Notes: a model not told the origin generated them from the sequence alone. 64,000 nt of DNA from UBA1672 sp050633285 (GCA_050633285.1 JBOEGG010000004.1:62001-126000); one strand, 5' to 3'; positions 1-9,492 are shown, counted from the stretch's first letter. Made by a program: numbers and translations.

Positions 1-291
1 TTCTTCTGCGAGATCGACATTAGGAACACCGATAAAGCCATTTTCATCTGCAAAGGGCGAATCAGGATCAAATGCCGGAGTGAAGGGGGCTTGTTGCGGG
101 ATTACGTTTGTTTGTACGCCTCCTGTTGTGCCTAATGCCTTGGATTTTGTTGTTACAGGCGTGTAAGGCGGGGATGCGGGATCGACCAGAGAGCCTGCCG
201 TTGACACGTTTGCAATGTTGGATGCGCTTGCGTTTAAACGTTGCGATGCAGAATTTAGGCCTGTTAATGCTATTCCAATGGCATTTATCAT
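1..291 (-). CDS. flgC: FlgC-like flagellar basal-body rod protein (partial, C-terminus outside window)
   Basis: The first 97 codons of a minus-strand gene that runs off the left edge of the window. The start is ATG at 291. Translation gives a rod-protein N-terminus (MINAIGIALTGLNSASQRL, then NASASNIANVSTAG) typical of the Flg_bb_rod helix that polymerises in the proximal rod. It also has the FlgC-like stretch GFIGVPNVDLAEE near residue 85, where FlgC proteins carry a PNVD motif ahead of the C-terminal helix. The product would be exported through the flagellar type III apparatus and assembled in the basal body. It is transcribed divergently from the next gene. FlgC fits better than FlgB, FlgF or FlgG because of the PNVD segment close to residue 90, but the C-terminal half is not visible. 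Confidence 0.75.
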   Translation of the reverse strand, partial: MINAIGIALTGLNSASQRLNASASNIANVSTAGSLVDPASPPYTPVTTKSKALGTTGGVQTNVIPQQAPFTPAFDPDSPFADENGFIGVPNVDLAEE

Positions 292-365
292 AATTTTAGG
301 ATACCATATAGCGTGTTAAAATGGTATTTATATGCACGATTGAGTTTCATAAAGGGATATATATA

Positions 366-845
366 ATGCGTTTGTTGGCTTTTCTTCTTGTCTTTGCTGC
401 TTTTTCTATCGGGGGAAGTGCACAATCTTATGCAACCGCGAAGCCGTGGGTTTGGGGTTGGTGGCCGAGTCATTGGCAAGGGTTAGATTTTAAACCTTAT
501 CTAGGCGATCAAAAAATTCGCCAGCGTTCTTTGTGGGATGGCGATACGTGGACACCGGAAGCATGGATTAAAGATGCTGGTGATGCAAAGCGTATTATGC
601 GTGATCTTTATGCTGTTGATATTATTGCGGATCAGTATGTTGATGGTGATGATATTCCTGTTTTGGAGGTCGGTACAACGTATTTGCAGTTATCCGGTTT
701 GGATCAGCGCCGTATTTTGCAGTTTGTAGATCATGTATTTGAAATTACGAAGGCAGAAGAGAACGGTATGTTCTATGTTATTTATAGAGATAATGATGAT
801 GAGCCGGCTGGTGTTTACACAAAATATGGCCTTCAAAGTTACTAA
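366..845 (+). CDS. small secreted protein of unknown function
   Basis: A 159-residue protein. I chose ATG 366 because an AAAGGGA Shine-Dalgarno-like stretch lies just upstream and because a hydrophobic signal peptide (MRLLAFLLVFAAFSIGG, cleavage likely after about residue 20) begins there. A longer reading from 321 would bury the signal. The mature part is rich in tryptophan at its N-terminus (KPWVWGWWPSHWQG) and otherwise acidic and soluble, so export to the periplasm or outside is likely. I recognise no family. It is divergent from the flgC-like gene with a 74-base shared upstream region, which might link it to flagellar control, but nothing in the protein itself supports a flagellar role. 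Confidence 0.7.
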   Translation: MRLLAFLLVFAAFSIGGSAQSYATAKPWVWGWWPSHWQGLDFKPYLGDQKIRQRSLWDGDTWTPEAWIKDAGDAKRIMRDLYAVDIIADQYVDGDDIPVLEVGTTYLQLSGLDQRRILQFVDHVFEITKAEENGMFYVIYRDNDDEPAGVYTKYGLQSY

Positions 846-883
846 TATTTTCATTTTCATAATTTGACCCGGCGGGGGGCGAT

Positions 884-2770
884 ATGGTGGAGATTGCAAG
901 TTCTTCTCTTTCAGAGATAGCTGATTCTGCGAAAACACATGCTTGGCGTTACTATCATGATGAGGATTATGATAATGCTTTGTCTCTTTTTCAAAAAATG
1001 TTGGAAGAGGGAAATAAGCGTGATGGGTATTACGGTCTTGGCCTTGTTTTAGCCAAAAGAGGTAATGTCGTCAGGTCAGTGAAATCTTTGATTAATGCAA
1101 TCAAATGTGATCCATCATTCCATGAGGCCTTTGTAGCATTGGGCGATATTTATGCGACTGTTGGCCAGATTATGCCTGCGGCAGAGAATTATGGTCAGGC
1201 CGTGGCTTTGGATTCGGATAATCTTGAATATAAACAAAAATTGATTCATGTGTTATCTGCGGTGGCTTTGAAGAAGGTTAACCCAAACCTTAAAGGCGTA
1301 TTGACTGAATGTTTGGAAACGGATGAAGTGCCGTTTCCACGGTTTGGAAAGACATGGTGCAGCATTGCGACTGATGATAAGCGTGTTGCTGCTATTTATA
1401 AATTACGTAAGCATAAAAATTATTCAACGTTCAAAAAGGGAATGGATTCCTTTCCTACGCTTGACGGGCTGATGGATCAATTCTTTTTATTAGGTTTTGG
1501 AAAGTTTATTGTTCCTGATCGCGACTTTGAGCGTTGGTGCACTTTTTTACGACGTTATATCTTAGAAGCCGTATCAGAAGGAAAAACTATTTTCTCAGAT
1601 GCAGATTATCTGGATTTTATGACGTGTGCTCTTTCGAAATATTGTGCGTTTACTGATTACATTTTTAGTATATCTGAAAATGAAAACGTGATGCTTGATG
1701 CGTTACGGGAGAAAATTGAGGATGGGAGTTCTACCTCTCTTTCTGATCTTGCGTGTTTAGGGTGTTATATACCTTTATATAGTTTGAAAAATGCGCAGGA
1801 ACTTGAACGTGGTCTAGAGGGCGGGGATCATGTTTCCCAGATTCCTAAGTCTCAGATAGCAGATTACTTTACGCAGCAGGAGATTAAGAAAGATATTCCT
1901 GTTTTAGGTAAGATTGAAGATAATGTATCTTTGGGTGTTCAGGCTCAATATGAAGAGTTTCCGTACCCGCGTTGGGAATTTGCGGTTCGTGATATTTATA
2001 ACTCTGAGATTGAAGGTCATTTAAAAGATGCGAAAGCCAAGATCCTTGTTGCAGGGTGTGGAACCGGCCAAGAGGCGGTGCAGTTTGCTTATGCTTTCCC
2101 GGATGCGGAAATTACAGCCGTTGATTTGAGCAGTACCAGTTTAGCTTATGCTATATTTAAGGCGCGTCAGCTTGGGATTGAAAATATTAAATTTATGCAG
2201 GCTGATATTTTAAATCTTGGTGAAATAGAGACGCGCTTTGATTTTATTACAAGTTCAGGTGTTCTGCATCATATGGATGATCCAAAACATGCGTGGAGTA
2301 TTTTAAAGGGATTGTTGAAGCCTGATGGTTTAATGCGTGTTGCGCTATATTCCCGGCAGGCGCGTTGGGCAGTGAATGATGCGCGTAAAGTCATTGAGGA
2401 GAAGAACCTTGGGACTGATGCCTCCACTATTCAGGCGTTTCGAGATAATATTACGGAACATTTGAAACATAGATCAATTGATAATTTGGCAAATTTTTAT
2501 GATTATTATTCTTTGTCAGAATGTCGTGATCTTATGTTCCATGTGCAGGAGCATCAATTTGATTTACTGCAGATCAATGATATTCTTGATGAGTTTGGTA
2601 TGGAGTTTTTGAAGTTTCATATTTCTGAACAAGAAATTCAACGTTACGTTAAACGTAATGCGGATGATCCGGATGCAAAGGATCTGGTGAAATGGGCGGA
2701 ATGGGAAAATAACAACCAGAATTTATTTGTTGCGATGTATACATTTTGGTGTAAAGCACAAGCGTCTTAA
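884..2770 (+). CDS. TPR-repeat protein fused to class I SAM-dependent methyltransferase
   Basis: A 628-residue protein. Residues about 15-125 form tetratricopeptide-like helical repeats (YDNALSLFQKMLEEG; AFVALGDIYATVGQIMPAAENY). A middle helical region follows, then a Rossmann methyltransferase from about residue 385, with motif I ILVAGCGTGQE, an acidic ribose-binding strand ending TAVDLS, and the SGVLHHMDDP motif. TPR-methyltransferase fusions of this kind are found in proteobacteria; the substrate is not predictable from sequence, and protein or glycan methylation are both possible. The start ATG 884 follows a GGCGGGGGG stretch. The gene is convergent with the next one and their stop codons overlap by four bases (2767-2770). 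Confidence 0.85.
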   Translation: MVEIASSSLSEIADSAKTHAWRYYHDEDYDNALSLFQKMLEEGNKRDGYYGLGLVLAKRGNVVRSVKSLINAIKCDPSFHEAFVALGDIYATVGQIMPAAENYGQAVALDSDNLEYKQKLIHVLSAVALKKVNPNLKGVLTECLETDEVPFPRFGKTWCSIATDDKRVAAIYKLRKHKNYSTFKKGMDSFPTLDGLMDQFFLLGFGKFIVPDRDFERWCTFLRRYILEAVSEGKTIFSDADYLDFMTCALSKYCAFTDYIFSISENENVMLDALREKIEDGSSTSLSDLACLGCYIPLYSLKNAQELERGLEGGDHVSQIPKSQIADYFTQQEIKKDIPVLGKIEDNVSLGVQAQYEEFPYPRWEFAVRDIYNSEIEGHLKDAKAKILVAGCGTGQEAVQFAYAFPDAEITAVDLSSTSLAYAIFKARQLGIENIKFMQADILNLGEIETRFDFITSSGVLHHMDDPKHAWSILKGLLKPDGLMRVALYSRQARWAVNDARKVIEEKNLGTDASTIQAFRDNITEHLKHRSIDNLANFYDYYSLSECRDLMFHVQEHQFDLLQINDILDEFGMEFLKFHISEQEIQRYVKRNADDPDAKDLVKWAEWENNNQNLFVAMYTFWCKAQAS

Positions 2771-3684
2771 ATACTGACCTTTTCTGTATCAATCTGTTTT
2801 TTCTTGATGGTTTCCCTATATAAGATGAATAGGTTACTTGCGATAATAATACTTGCACCGGCAATTGTGTTGATTTGCGGTATTTTATCCCAAAACAGAT
2901 AATCAAACAGTAGTGTCCAGATAATCATACTATACATGATTGGTGCTATTATACTGGCTTCGCCGAGGCGGAAGCTTTGTGTTTTTGCAAGTAGAGCAAT
3001 AAGGCCGGTAGCACCCAAGCCTAGAATGATCCATAGTGCGTCAATTGAAAAACTATTTGGTTTAATTTCGGCGAACGGCCAGTGTAATCCTGTTGCGATG
3101 CTTCCGAATAGGACAAAGTAAAAGGTGGTGGTGGTTGAATTTTCGGTCTTTCCCATCTTACGCAAACAAATATCTACGCAGGCGGATTCAAACCCCCAGA
3201 TGAGCCCAAGTATAATCCCAAGTAAAGGGAGGTGGCTCATTCCTGATGACGGGTTGATCATGATTAGAACGCCAATAAAGCCAATGAGTACGGCGCCCAA
3301 GCGGTAGATGCCTACAGGCTCTTTTAAAACCGGATAAGAGAGCAGCACAACAAATAAAGGTGACGTGAAGAGCAGTATAGTCGTCTCTGCCAAGGGCATA
3401 AGGGTTATTGCCCATGTGCCGATGACGATACCGCTTGTGCCGATTGCGCTTCGTATTAAGTGTATGATGGGGCGTTTCGTTTTGAGTAATGCGAGTTTAC
3501 CGAAGAGTATTAAGAAGCCCCCTAATGCGATTAGTGAAACAATATTCCGAAAAAATGTTATTTCAACTGCTCCGAAATAAGTGAAGAGAAGTTTGCTGAA
3601 CAAACTCATCCCAGCGAGCATAAATGCGTTTATGACGGCGAACATAATGCCAAGTAAGAGAGGTGTTTTTGTTGGTAGATTCAT
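2767..3684 (-). CDS. EamA/DMT-superfamily transporter
   Basis: A 305-residue integral membrane protein with about ten predicted transmembrane segments arranged as two EamA halves. Typical DMT features are the N-terminal AVINAFMLAGMSLFSKLL helix, the PLAETTILLFTSPLFVVLLS segment ending the first half, and GEASIIAPIMYSMIIWTLLFDYLFW in the second half. Members export or import small metabolites; the substrate cannot be read from sequence. It is divergent from the subtilase-like gene at 3801 with a 116-base gap. The same arrangement is repeated immediately to the right (5674-8117). Its stop overlaps that of the upstream convergent gene. Confidence 0.9.
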   Translation of the reverse strand: MNLPTKTPLLLGIMFAVINAFMLAGMSLFSKLLFTYFGAVEITFFRNIVSLIALGGFLILFGKLALLKTKRPIIHLIRSAIGTSGIVIGTWAITLMPLAETTILLFTSPLFVVLLSYPVLKEPVGIYRLGAVLIGFIGVLIMINPSSGMSHLPLLGIILGLIWGFESACVDICLRKMGKTENSTTTTFYFVLFGSIATGLHWPFAEIKPNSFSIDALWIILGLGATGLIALLAKTQSFRLGEASIIAPIMYSMIIWTLLFDYLFWDKIPQINTIAGASIIIASNLFILYRETIKKKQIDTEKVSI

Positions 3685-3800
3685 ATTGAAACCCGCTGTA
3701 TTTTCAAACCCTTATATGTCAAATGGTTTGTGCTTTTTGGTTGAGATATGCTAGCATAAAGAAAAAATAAAAGCGGTAGTTAATTTAAGGGTGTTGTTCG

Positions 3801-5702
3801 TTGGGAAAATACGCACATTTTGAATCAAAAGATGTTACGACTTTGCAGGACTTGTATACGCGTCATGCGGAAGTTGCGCGTGATATCCATCAAGATGCGT
3901 TGAGACGTTTTACAGGGGATCAAACGTTAACCGTTGATTTGGTTAAGGAAAGCCCGATTTCTGCGGATAAGGCAGTTCTGGATAAGCTTTCTGAGTATGA
4001 TTCTGTGTCTGTGAGTACCGGAGTGGCGCTTGGTACAATTATTTCTCAGTCAGGGCTTGCAAGTGGTGATAATATTGCCATGTATCGTGACTATTTTTCT
4101 GAAAACGATATGCCTGTTTATACGGTTGCGGCCGGTAATAAGGGGGGGATGGAAGAAGGTGCGACCCCTAGGCTCGCCGATTTTTCACGATCATCATTAG
4201 TGGTCGGAGAGGCCAATTTATCTGCAGGCAAGCCTTATATTGAAGAGCATAGTAGTAAGGTTGATATTACTTTGTCAGCTGATAACCCTTTTAATAGAGG
4301 GGAAAAGTATCAATATTATGATGTTAGCCCGTCTCTGGGGGAACATGAAGATTTAGTACGTGGCTGGGTTATAGATAGTGAGGTTCAAAGAGGGATTGAT
4401 CTATTTTTAGAGCATAACAAGGATAAAGGCTTGGATCAAAGTGTGCTTGATGAAGGGGTTCAAGGGATATCTGAAGCTCTTCATGACAAGTATCGTGTTA
4501 ATGAAGGTGATATTGCGCGGATTGACGGGATAGTACAGGCCTATATCGAAAATCCGGAGAATTTGCATTCTCTAGAGGCATATAAAGATTTAATACGTGA
4601 CTGGGTTATAGACAATGAGGTTCAAAGAGGGATTGATCTGTTTTTAGAGCATAACAAGGATAAAGGTCTGGATCAAAGTGTGCTTGATGAAGGAGTTCGA
4701 GGGATATATGACGCTCTTCATGACAAGTATCGTGTTAATGAAGGTGATATTGCGCGGATTGACGGGATAGTAAAGGCTTATATCGAAAATCCGCAGACGT
4801 TGCATTCACAAGTTATGGCCGAATTTCGAGAGCAGCATGATATTGATGAGAATGGCTATGTTACGGGTCTGGACGGCACTTCATTTTCAGCACCTGAACA
4901 GGCGGGATTTGTATCCGGTGCATTGCATGAACAAGAGCAAAGGGAAGAGGAGAATCTTCCTATTTTAACGAAAGATGAGATTTCGACGCTTGCGAAATTG
5001 GCGACTACTGATACGCCGATACGTGAGGGGAATGATTTAATGAAGCTGTATAATAACCGCGCGGATCATACCTTGACGTATGCAGGTGGGCATGGCGTTT
5101 TCAACCCTGATATGTTTCGTGAATTGTTGGATACGGCTTATAAGAAAATTGAAACGAGTCCAGATATTGATCGTGATGTTGTTGAAGTTACTGTGCCTGC
5201 TTCTTCTTCTGATGCGAAGCAACGTGGGGCTTCGGTACGTTTTGATTTTTCTGCTTTTAATGACCAGAATATTATTATTGAACGCACGCGGATTGATGGC
5301 GTGATGAACGTTAATGGAACTGTGCCACATCATATGGTTTTTAATAGTGATGATGGCTCTACAAATTTTCAGAGCATTCAAATGGCAAGTGCGGGGCGTT
5401 CTAATTTCGCGATATGGATGCGTGAGGAAACGCAGTTTGGAGAGAAAATTGATAATGATTATGACCTTTCTATGCGGTTTCTTGGTGTGACGTCGACAAC
5501 ACTTAATTCGGCAGAAATGACTGTGTATGGTTATAATGAAGGCAGCTTTATGCATCAGATGATGGATTATAGTAAAGAGATTGCGCCGCAATTTACATCG
5601 CAGCCGGAAGATGTGAAGCCGGAGGTTATGCCTGCTGTTTTAACATCTGATGATGATGCTTTGTCCAGACCATCTACGACGACTGAGACACTTCGTTTGT
5701 AG
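3801..5702 (+). CDS. subtilase-like (S8-fold) protein with internal tandem duplication
   Basis: A 633-residue protein starting at TTG 3801. Two subtilisin signatures are visible: YTVAAGNKGG at residues about 107-116, which fits the oxyanion-hole asparagine region, and GLDGTSFSAPEQAGF with the putative nucleophile at Ser361 (GTSxSAP). I do not see a convincing DTG aspartate motif or HGT histidine motif, so it is either a degenerate protease or uses diverged residues. Between the two signatures lies an insert made of two near-identical 79-residue repeats (each containing EVQRGIDLFLEHNKDKG). The C-terminal part (about 450-590) looks like a beta-sandwich similar in position to a P-domain. No signal peptide is apparent. 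The stop overlaps the convergent DMT gene by 29 bases. Confidence 0.65.
   Translation: MGKYAHFESKDVTTLQDLYTRHAEVARDIHQDALRRFTGDQTLTVDLVKESPISADKAVLDKLSEYDSVSVSTGVALGTIISQSGLASGDNIAMYRDYFSENDMPVYTVAAGNKGGMEEGATPRLADFSRSSLVVGEANLSAGKPYIEEHSSKVDITLSADNPFNRGEKYQYYDVSPSLGEHEDLVRGWVIDSEVQRGIDLFLEHNKDKGLDQSVLDEGVQGISEALHDKYRVNEGDIARIDGIVQAYIENPENLHSLEAYKDLIRDWVIDNEVQRGIDLFLEHNKDKGLDQSVLDEGVRGIYDALHDKYRVNEGDIARIDGIVKAYIENPQTLHSQVMAEFREQHDIDENGYVTGLDGTSFSAPEQAGFVSGALHEQEQREEENLPILTKDEISTLAKLATTDTPIREGNDLMKLYNNRADHTLTYAGGHGVFNPDMFRELLDTAYKKIETSPDIDRDVVEVTVPASSSDAKQRGASVRFDFSAFNDQNIIIERTRIDGVMNVNGTVPHHMVFNSDDGSTNFQSIQMASAGRSNFAIWMREETQFGEKIDNDYDLSMRFLGVTSTTLNSAEMTVYGYNEGSFMHQMMDYSKEIAPQFTSQPEDVKPEVMPAVLTSDDDALSRPSTTTETLRL
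4347..4812 (+). repeat. in-frame 237-base tandem duplication inside the subtilase-like gene
   Basis: Bases 4347-4583 and 4584-4812 are nearly identical at the DNA level, with period 237 bases (79 codons). Each unit encodes a helical segment with EVQRGIDLFLEHNKDKG, DQSVLDEGV, ALHDKYRVNEGD and IARIDGIV. Long runs are identical including third codon positions, so the duplication is recent or kept uniform by recombination. It lies between the oxyanion-hole and catalytic-serine signatures. Confidence 0.9.
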
Positions 5703-6588
5703 TCTTTTTTTCAGAGTGTTCTAACCGGTATTCCCTATATAGAATATAGAGCTGTGCCAGTATGATGAGTGATGCACCGCTTGTCAGTATCCAAAAATCA
5801 AGTTGATACCCCCATAGATTGATGTCGATCAGGATTGTCCAGAGCAGAGCGCTATAGCTGAATGGTGTTACGGTGGATGCGGGGGCATATTTATATGCAT
5901 TAACCAGAAATATTTGGGCAATACCGCCAGATGCGCCGATTAGGAGGAATATCCATATATGTTCCGTTTCCACTCCTTTTGCGACCCATGGCAGGAAGGC
6001 TGCGGGAATCAAGACACCAGCAACAATAAAGTAAAATGTTATCGTAAACGGGTTTTCGGTTTTCAATCCGCGTAGAGTTGTGTACATGATGCCGTGCATT
6101 GTCGCGGCAAGGAGTGCCAAAATTAGGCCTATTGCGCTGATCGTGCCGCTGGGGCCGGCAATGATGATTACACCGCACATTCCAACAAAGACCGCGCTCC
6201 ATCGATGAATCCCGACATGTTCTTTTAATATGAAGAAAGCAAGGGCGGGGGTTAGAAGAGAGGACATGAAGAATATCACGGTGGCATAGGCCATAGGCAG
6301 TTTTTCAAGGGCGGCAAATGTTACCATCAAGCTTACCCCGCCTAGAAGTGCGCGAAAGCCTACGAGCTTTGGTTTTTGAGTTTTTAATATGTCCGTGTTT
6401 CTTCGGAGGGCTATATAGGCGAGGAGCGGAATCAGAACGATTAAATTGCGGTAGAAGGCGGCTTCTGCGACGTGATAGCCCAGTTCTTGGGTTAAATATT
6501 TTGCACATGTACCCATGACGGCGAACATAAAGTGTGCGCTGATGCAGTAAAAAATGGCTATAAAGACTCTATCACCTTGATATTTCAT
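5674..6588 (-). CDS. EamA/DMT-superfamily transporter
   Basis: A 304-residue membrane protein with two EamA halves and about ten transmembrane segments: an N-terminal helix FYCISAHFMFAVMGTCAKYL, the end of the first half LPMAYATVIFFMSSLLTPALAF, and the second-half segment APASTVTPFSYSALLWTILID. Substrate unknown. It is divergent from the HELAH protein at 6678 with an 89-base gap and repeats the exporter-beside-protease arrangement seen at 2767-5702. It resembles the exporters at 2767 and 17057 in overall build but is clearly not a recent duplicate of either. Confidence 0.9.
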   Translation of the reverse strand: MKYQGDRVFIAIFYCISAHFMFAVMGTCAKYLTQELGYHVAEAAFYRNLIVLIPLLAYIALRRNTDILKTQKPKLVGFRALLGGVSLMVTFAALEKLPMAYATVIFFMSSLLTPALAFFILKEHVGIHRWSAVFVGMCGVIIIAGPSGTISAIGLILALLAATMHGIMYTTLRGLKTENPFTITFYFIVAGVLIPAAFLPWVAKGVETEHIWIFLLIGASGGIAQIFLVNAYKYAPASTVTPFSYSALLWTILIDINLWGYQLDFWILTSGASLIILAQLYILYREYRLEHSEKKTTNEVSQSS

Positions 6589-6677
6589 AGAATTTGATCT
6601 TTTCTGATGGTTTGTGGTAGAGTGTTGTTAATTAAAAATAAAAATTATAACCCTTATAGTTACTATAGGGATGGGTG

Positions 6678-8117
6678 ATGGATAGTCTAGATACTAATTT
6701 CAATGGAAAAGCTATTGATCCTGCGGTGAAATACGCAGGATACGAGGGGTATGAGCGCGGTTTGTCCGAAATGCTCACGTCTTTCTATGACGCGTTTCCG
6801 CAGTATCAAGGCCGTGTTGCTCTCGTTGATCTTAAAGCTTTGGAAGAAAACCGGGAAGCAGAGATTGCCCGTTTGTCTGAAGAGCTTGGTGTTACGGATC
6901 TGGAAACTGCTGTAGATGATAAAATAAAAGATGGGCGTATGTTTTCTGGCGTAAATGATGCGGGTGAAAAAATCGCTGTTGCGGCTGCTTGGAATGTTCA
7001 TACAGCTGACCCATCTGATCTTACTTATGAGCAAAATTTTTCTTTGGTGCGGGTTGCGGTTCATGAACTTGCGCATACGATTGATTATATGGAGGGCACG
7101 ATTGAATTAGATGGTGTTCTGGAAAGCAATTACGTTGAATCCTATGCAGATAGTTATCGTGTCGCAATGTCAGTTTTACACGGGCATAATGATGATATGT
7201 TAAGGGGACTTGTTGCGGGATATGATAACCGGCAGACAACAGGTGTTGCAGATCGTTATGATAATGGTGTGGCTTTGGCGGAAACGTATCTGTCTGCCCA
7301 GAGGGTGGCAAAAGAGTTGGGAGTTACTGAGGGAACACCTGATTTTTCTTTTAAGCATTGGAAAGAAGCTAAGGGCATCGTTGATACAGTGCGTAGTGAT
7401 AATATGGAGCGCCATAGTGGTGAAGAAATTCCTTATGAGAAGCTTCGTTATGACCGTTCTACACGCCGTGAAATTGTGGGTAAGATTAAAACCCTTATGT
7501 ATAGTGGTATTGAGGAAAAAGCGCCTCATATCTATGCGCGAGATGATGAAAAAGAGGTCGAAGCGTTTGAGGATAGGGTAGAGCACTTTGTTGATCGTTT
7601 GGATGTTCGTGCGTATGAAGATGGTATGTTGGATAATCTTGATGAAAAGACTTTGTTGCAGGTCGAGATTGCATATGAAGCGCGTAAAGAATTGAATACA
7701 TGGTTAGAAGAACGAGTTGATTACATTCCATCTGCTGATCGTATGTTGGCTGCTTATGATTATTTATCCGGTCAGGGAACGTTTTTAGATTATAAAGTTC
7801 CGGACTTTGATCCTTCAGTGTTTTTTGCAAAATCTTTGAGTATGTATATTGAGCATGGTGATGATGCCGATTTGGATATTGCGTATTCTACATTTGATGT
7901 TATGGAAGTTATGCCTGAATATGAGGGGACAGTTTTTCAAGATAAAGAGCCGTCAGAGGTTGTTGAGATTTTTACAAAGAACCCTGAAGCATTACAAGCT
8001 TTGGCTGGTGGTTATACGTTAGACTTTGCGTTGAGCCGTATTGCGGATGAGCCGGAAGTGCTTCAGCAAGAGAATAATACTGATTTAGAGAATATGTCTA
8101 CAGGGTTACGGATGTAG
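6678..8117 (+). CDS. metallopeptidase-like protein with HELAH zinc motif
   Basis: A 479-residue soluble protein with no signal peptide. VRVAVHELAHTIDY at about residues 124-137 is an HExxH zincin motif, and ESNYVESYADSYRVAMSVL some 25 residues on supplies a candidate third ligand glutamate on a helix, as in gluzincin-like enzymes. The rest is acidic and helical with no recognised domain. ATG 6678 is chosen over GTG 6675; TATAGGG lies just upstream. Like the neighbouring subtilase-like protein, it is divergent from a DMT exporter. Peptidase activity is inferred from the motif only, and an effector or toxin role is possible but not shown by the sequence. Confidence 0.6.
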   Translation: MDSLDTNFNGKAIDPAVKYAGYEGYERGLSEMLTSFYDAFPQYQGRVALVDLKALEENREAEIARLSEELGVTDLETAVDDKIKDGRMFSGVNDAGEKIAVAAAWNVHTADPSDLTYEQNFSLVRVAVHELAHTIDYMEGTIELDGVLESNYVESYADSYRVAMSVLHGHNDDMLRGLVAGYDNRQTTGVADRYDNGVALAETYLSAQRVAKELGVTEGTPDFSFKHWKEAKGIVDTVRSDNMERHSGEEIPYEKLRYDRSTRREIVGKIKTLMYSGIEEKAPHIYARDDEKEVEAFEDRVEHFVDRLDVRAYEDGMLDNLDEKTLLQVEIAYEARKELNTWLEERVDYIPSADRMLAAYDYLSGQGTFLDYKVPDFDPSVFFAKSLSMYIEHGDDADLDIAYSTFDVMEVMPEYEGTVFQDKEPSEVVEIFTKNPEALQALAGGYTLDFALSRIADEPEVLQQENNTDLENMSTGLRM

Positions 8118-8149
8118 TTTTGCCGCATAGGGTATTGTTAATGGATCAA

Positions 8150-8189
8150 AAAAGCCCCCTGAAAGTTCATTATATTTCAGGGGGCTTTT
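8150..8189. terminator. bidirectional rho-independent terminator
   Basis: A perfect 15-base stem (8150-8164 with 8175-8189) of the form AAAAGCCCCCTGAAA around a 10-base loop, with A and T runs on both flanks. It lies between the convergent HELAH gene and ilvC and can end both transcripts. Confidence 0.95.
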
Positions 8190-8210
8190 GAATTTTTATC
8201 TTTGAAACAA

Positions 8211-9278
8211 TTAGTTCTTTTCTTTATCAACCAATTTGTTTGCACCAATCCAAGGCATCATGCCGCGTAGTTTTGCGCCTGTGTCTTCGATTGGGTGTTG
8301 TGCTTCGCGCTCACGGATTTCAACAAGGCGTGTAAGGCCTTCTTTGTTTCCGCCCATGAAGTCTTGAACAAATTTACCAGACTGGATGTCCGCAAGGATG
8401 CGTTTCATTTCTTCTTTTGTTTCGCTCGTAATAACACGTGGGCCGGAAACATAGTCACCGAACTCCGCTGTGTTAGAGATAGAGTAGCGCATGTTCGCCA
8501 AACCACCTTCATACATCAGGTCAACTATAAGTTTTAGTTCGTGCAGGCACTCAAAATATGCCATTTCAGGTGGGTATCCAGCTTCACATAGAACTTCATA
8601 ACCACATTTAACAAGTTCAGAAGCACCACCACAAAGAACTGCTTGCTCACCAAATAGGTCAGTTTCACATTCGTCTTTGAATGTTGTTTCGATGATACCG
8701 GAACGACCACCACCAACAGCAGATGCATATGATAGAGCCAGAGTTTTTGCATTACCGGAAGCGTCTTGTGCAACCGCGATTAAACATGGAACACCGCCAC
8801 CTTTTTGGTATTCGCCGCGTACTGTGTGGCCAGGACCTTTTGGAGCGACCATAATTACATCAAGATCAGCGCGAGGCTTGATAAGATCGAAGTGAACGTT
8901 CAAACCGTGGGCAAACATCATTGTTGCGCCTTGTTTCAGGTTTGCTTCCAGATCATCGCGGTAGATGTCTGCTTGATGTTCATCCGGTGTCAGGATCATA
9001 ACAACGTCTGCTGTTTTTGCAGCTTCCGCAGGTGTCATAACTTCAAAACCAGCGTTTTCGGCTTTCTTTGCAGAAGAAGACCCTTCGCGTAGACCGATGA
9101 TAACTGTTTCTACGCCACTATCTTTAATGTTTTGTGCGTGTGCGTGGCCTTGTGAACCGTAACCGATAATGGCTACTTTTTTTGATTTAATCAGATCAAG
9201 GTTACAATCCTTGTCATAGTAAACATTCAATGATGTTTGGTTTTCAGGTGTCGCTTGTGCAGCGTTGCTTTGTGCCAT
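8211..9278 (-). CDS. ilvC: ketol-acid reductoisomerase (class I)
   Basis: A 355-residue enzyme converting 2-acetolactate (or 2-aceto-2-hydroxybutyrate) to the 2,3-dihydroxy acid with NADPH and magnesium, the second common step of valine, leucine and isoleucine synthesis. The NADP-binding Rossmann motif VAIIGYGSQGHAHAQN lies at about residues 35-50, VMILTPDEHQ and MVAPKGPGHTVRGEY follow, and the metal-binding region DLFGEQAVLCGG and the CHELKLIVDLMYEGG helix are intact. The length suits class I KARI. It is the last gene of the ilv block here but is separated from ilvN by about 1.6 kb, including a plus-strand gene, so it probably has its own promoter. Confidence 0.98.
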   Translation of the reverse strand: MAQSNAAQATPENQTSLNVYYDKDCNLDLIKSKKVAIIGYGSQGHAHAQNIKDSGVETVIIGLREGSSSAKKAENAGFEVMTPAEAAKTADVVMILTPDEHQADIYRDDLEANLKQGATMMFAHGLNVHFDLIKPRADLDVIMVAPKGPGHTVRGEYQKGGGVPCLIAVAQDASGNAKTLALSYASAVGGGRSGIIETTFKDECETDLFGEQAVLCGGASELVKCGYEVLCEAGYPPEMAYFECLHELKLIVDLMYEGGLANMRYSISNTAEFGDYVSGPRVITSETKEEMKRILADIQSGKFVQDFMGGNKEGLTRLVEIREREAQHPIEDTGAKLRGMMPWIGANKLVDKEKN

Positions 9279-9437
9279 TGTCTAAAACCTTTAAATATTA
9301 TCTTATTAGAAGACGCATAAAACAGGGTTTTTTCCGAAGAATCAAGCAAAAGATTACGTCATATGTTTTTGTATTGTTTTTATGTTTTAAAATGTGCTGA
9401 TTTATGAGATGAATATTGTGTTATGTTAAACTGTATA

Positions 9438-9466
9438 TTGACAAATATATCTACAACCTATAGACA
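9438..9466 (+). promoter_or_regulatory. candidate promoter for the 9493 gene
   Basis: A perfect TTGACA at 9438-9443 is followed by TATAGA (9459-9464, 15-base spacing) overlapping TAGACA (9461-9466, 17-base spacing). The -35 is convincing and the -10 is weak. Confidence 0.4.
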
Positions 9467-9492
9467 GTGCGCACATATTTTTGAGGTGATTA

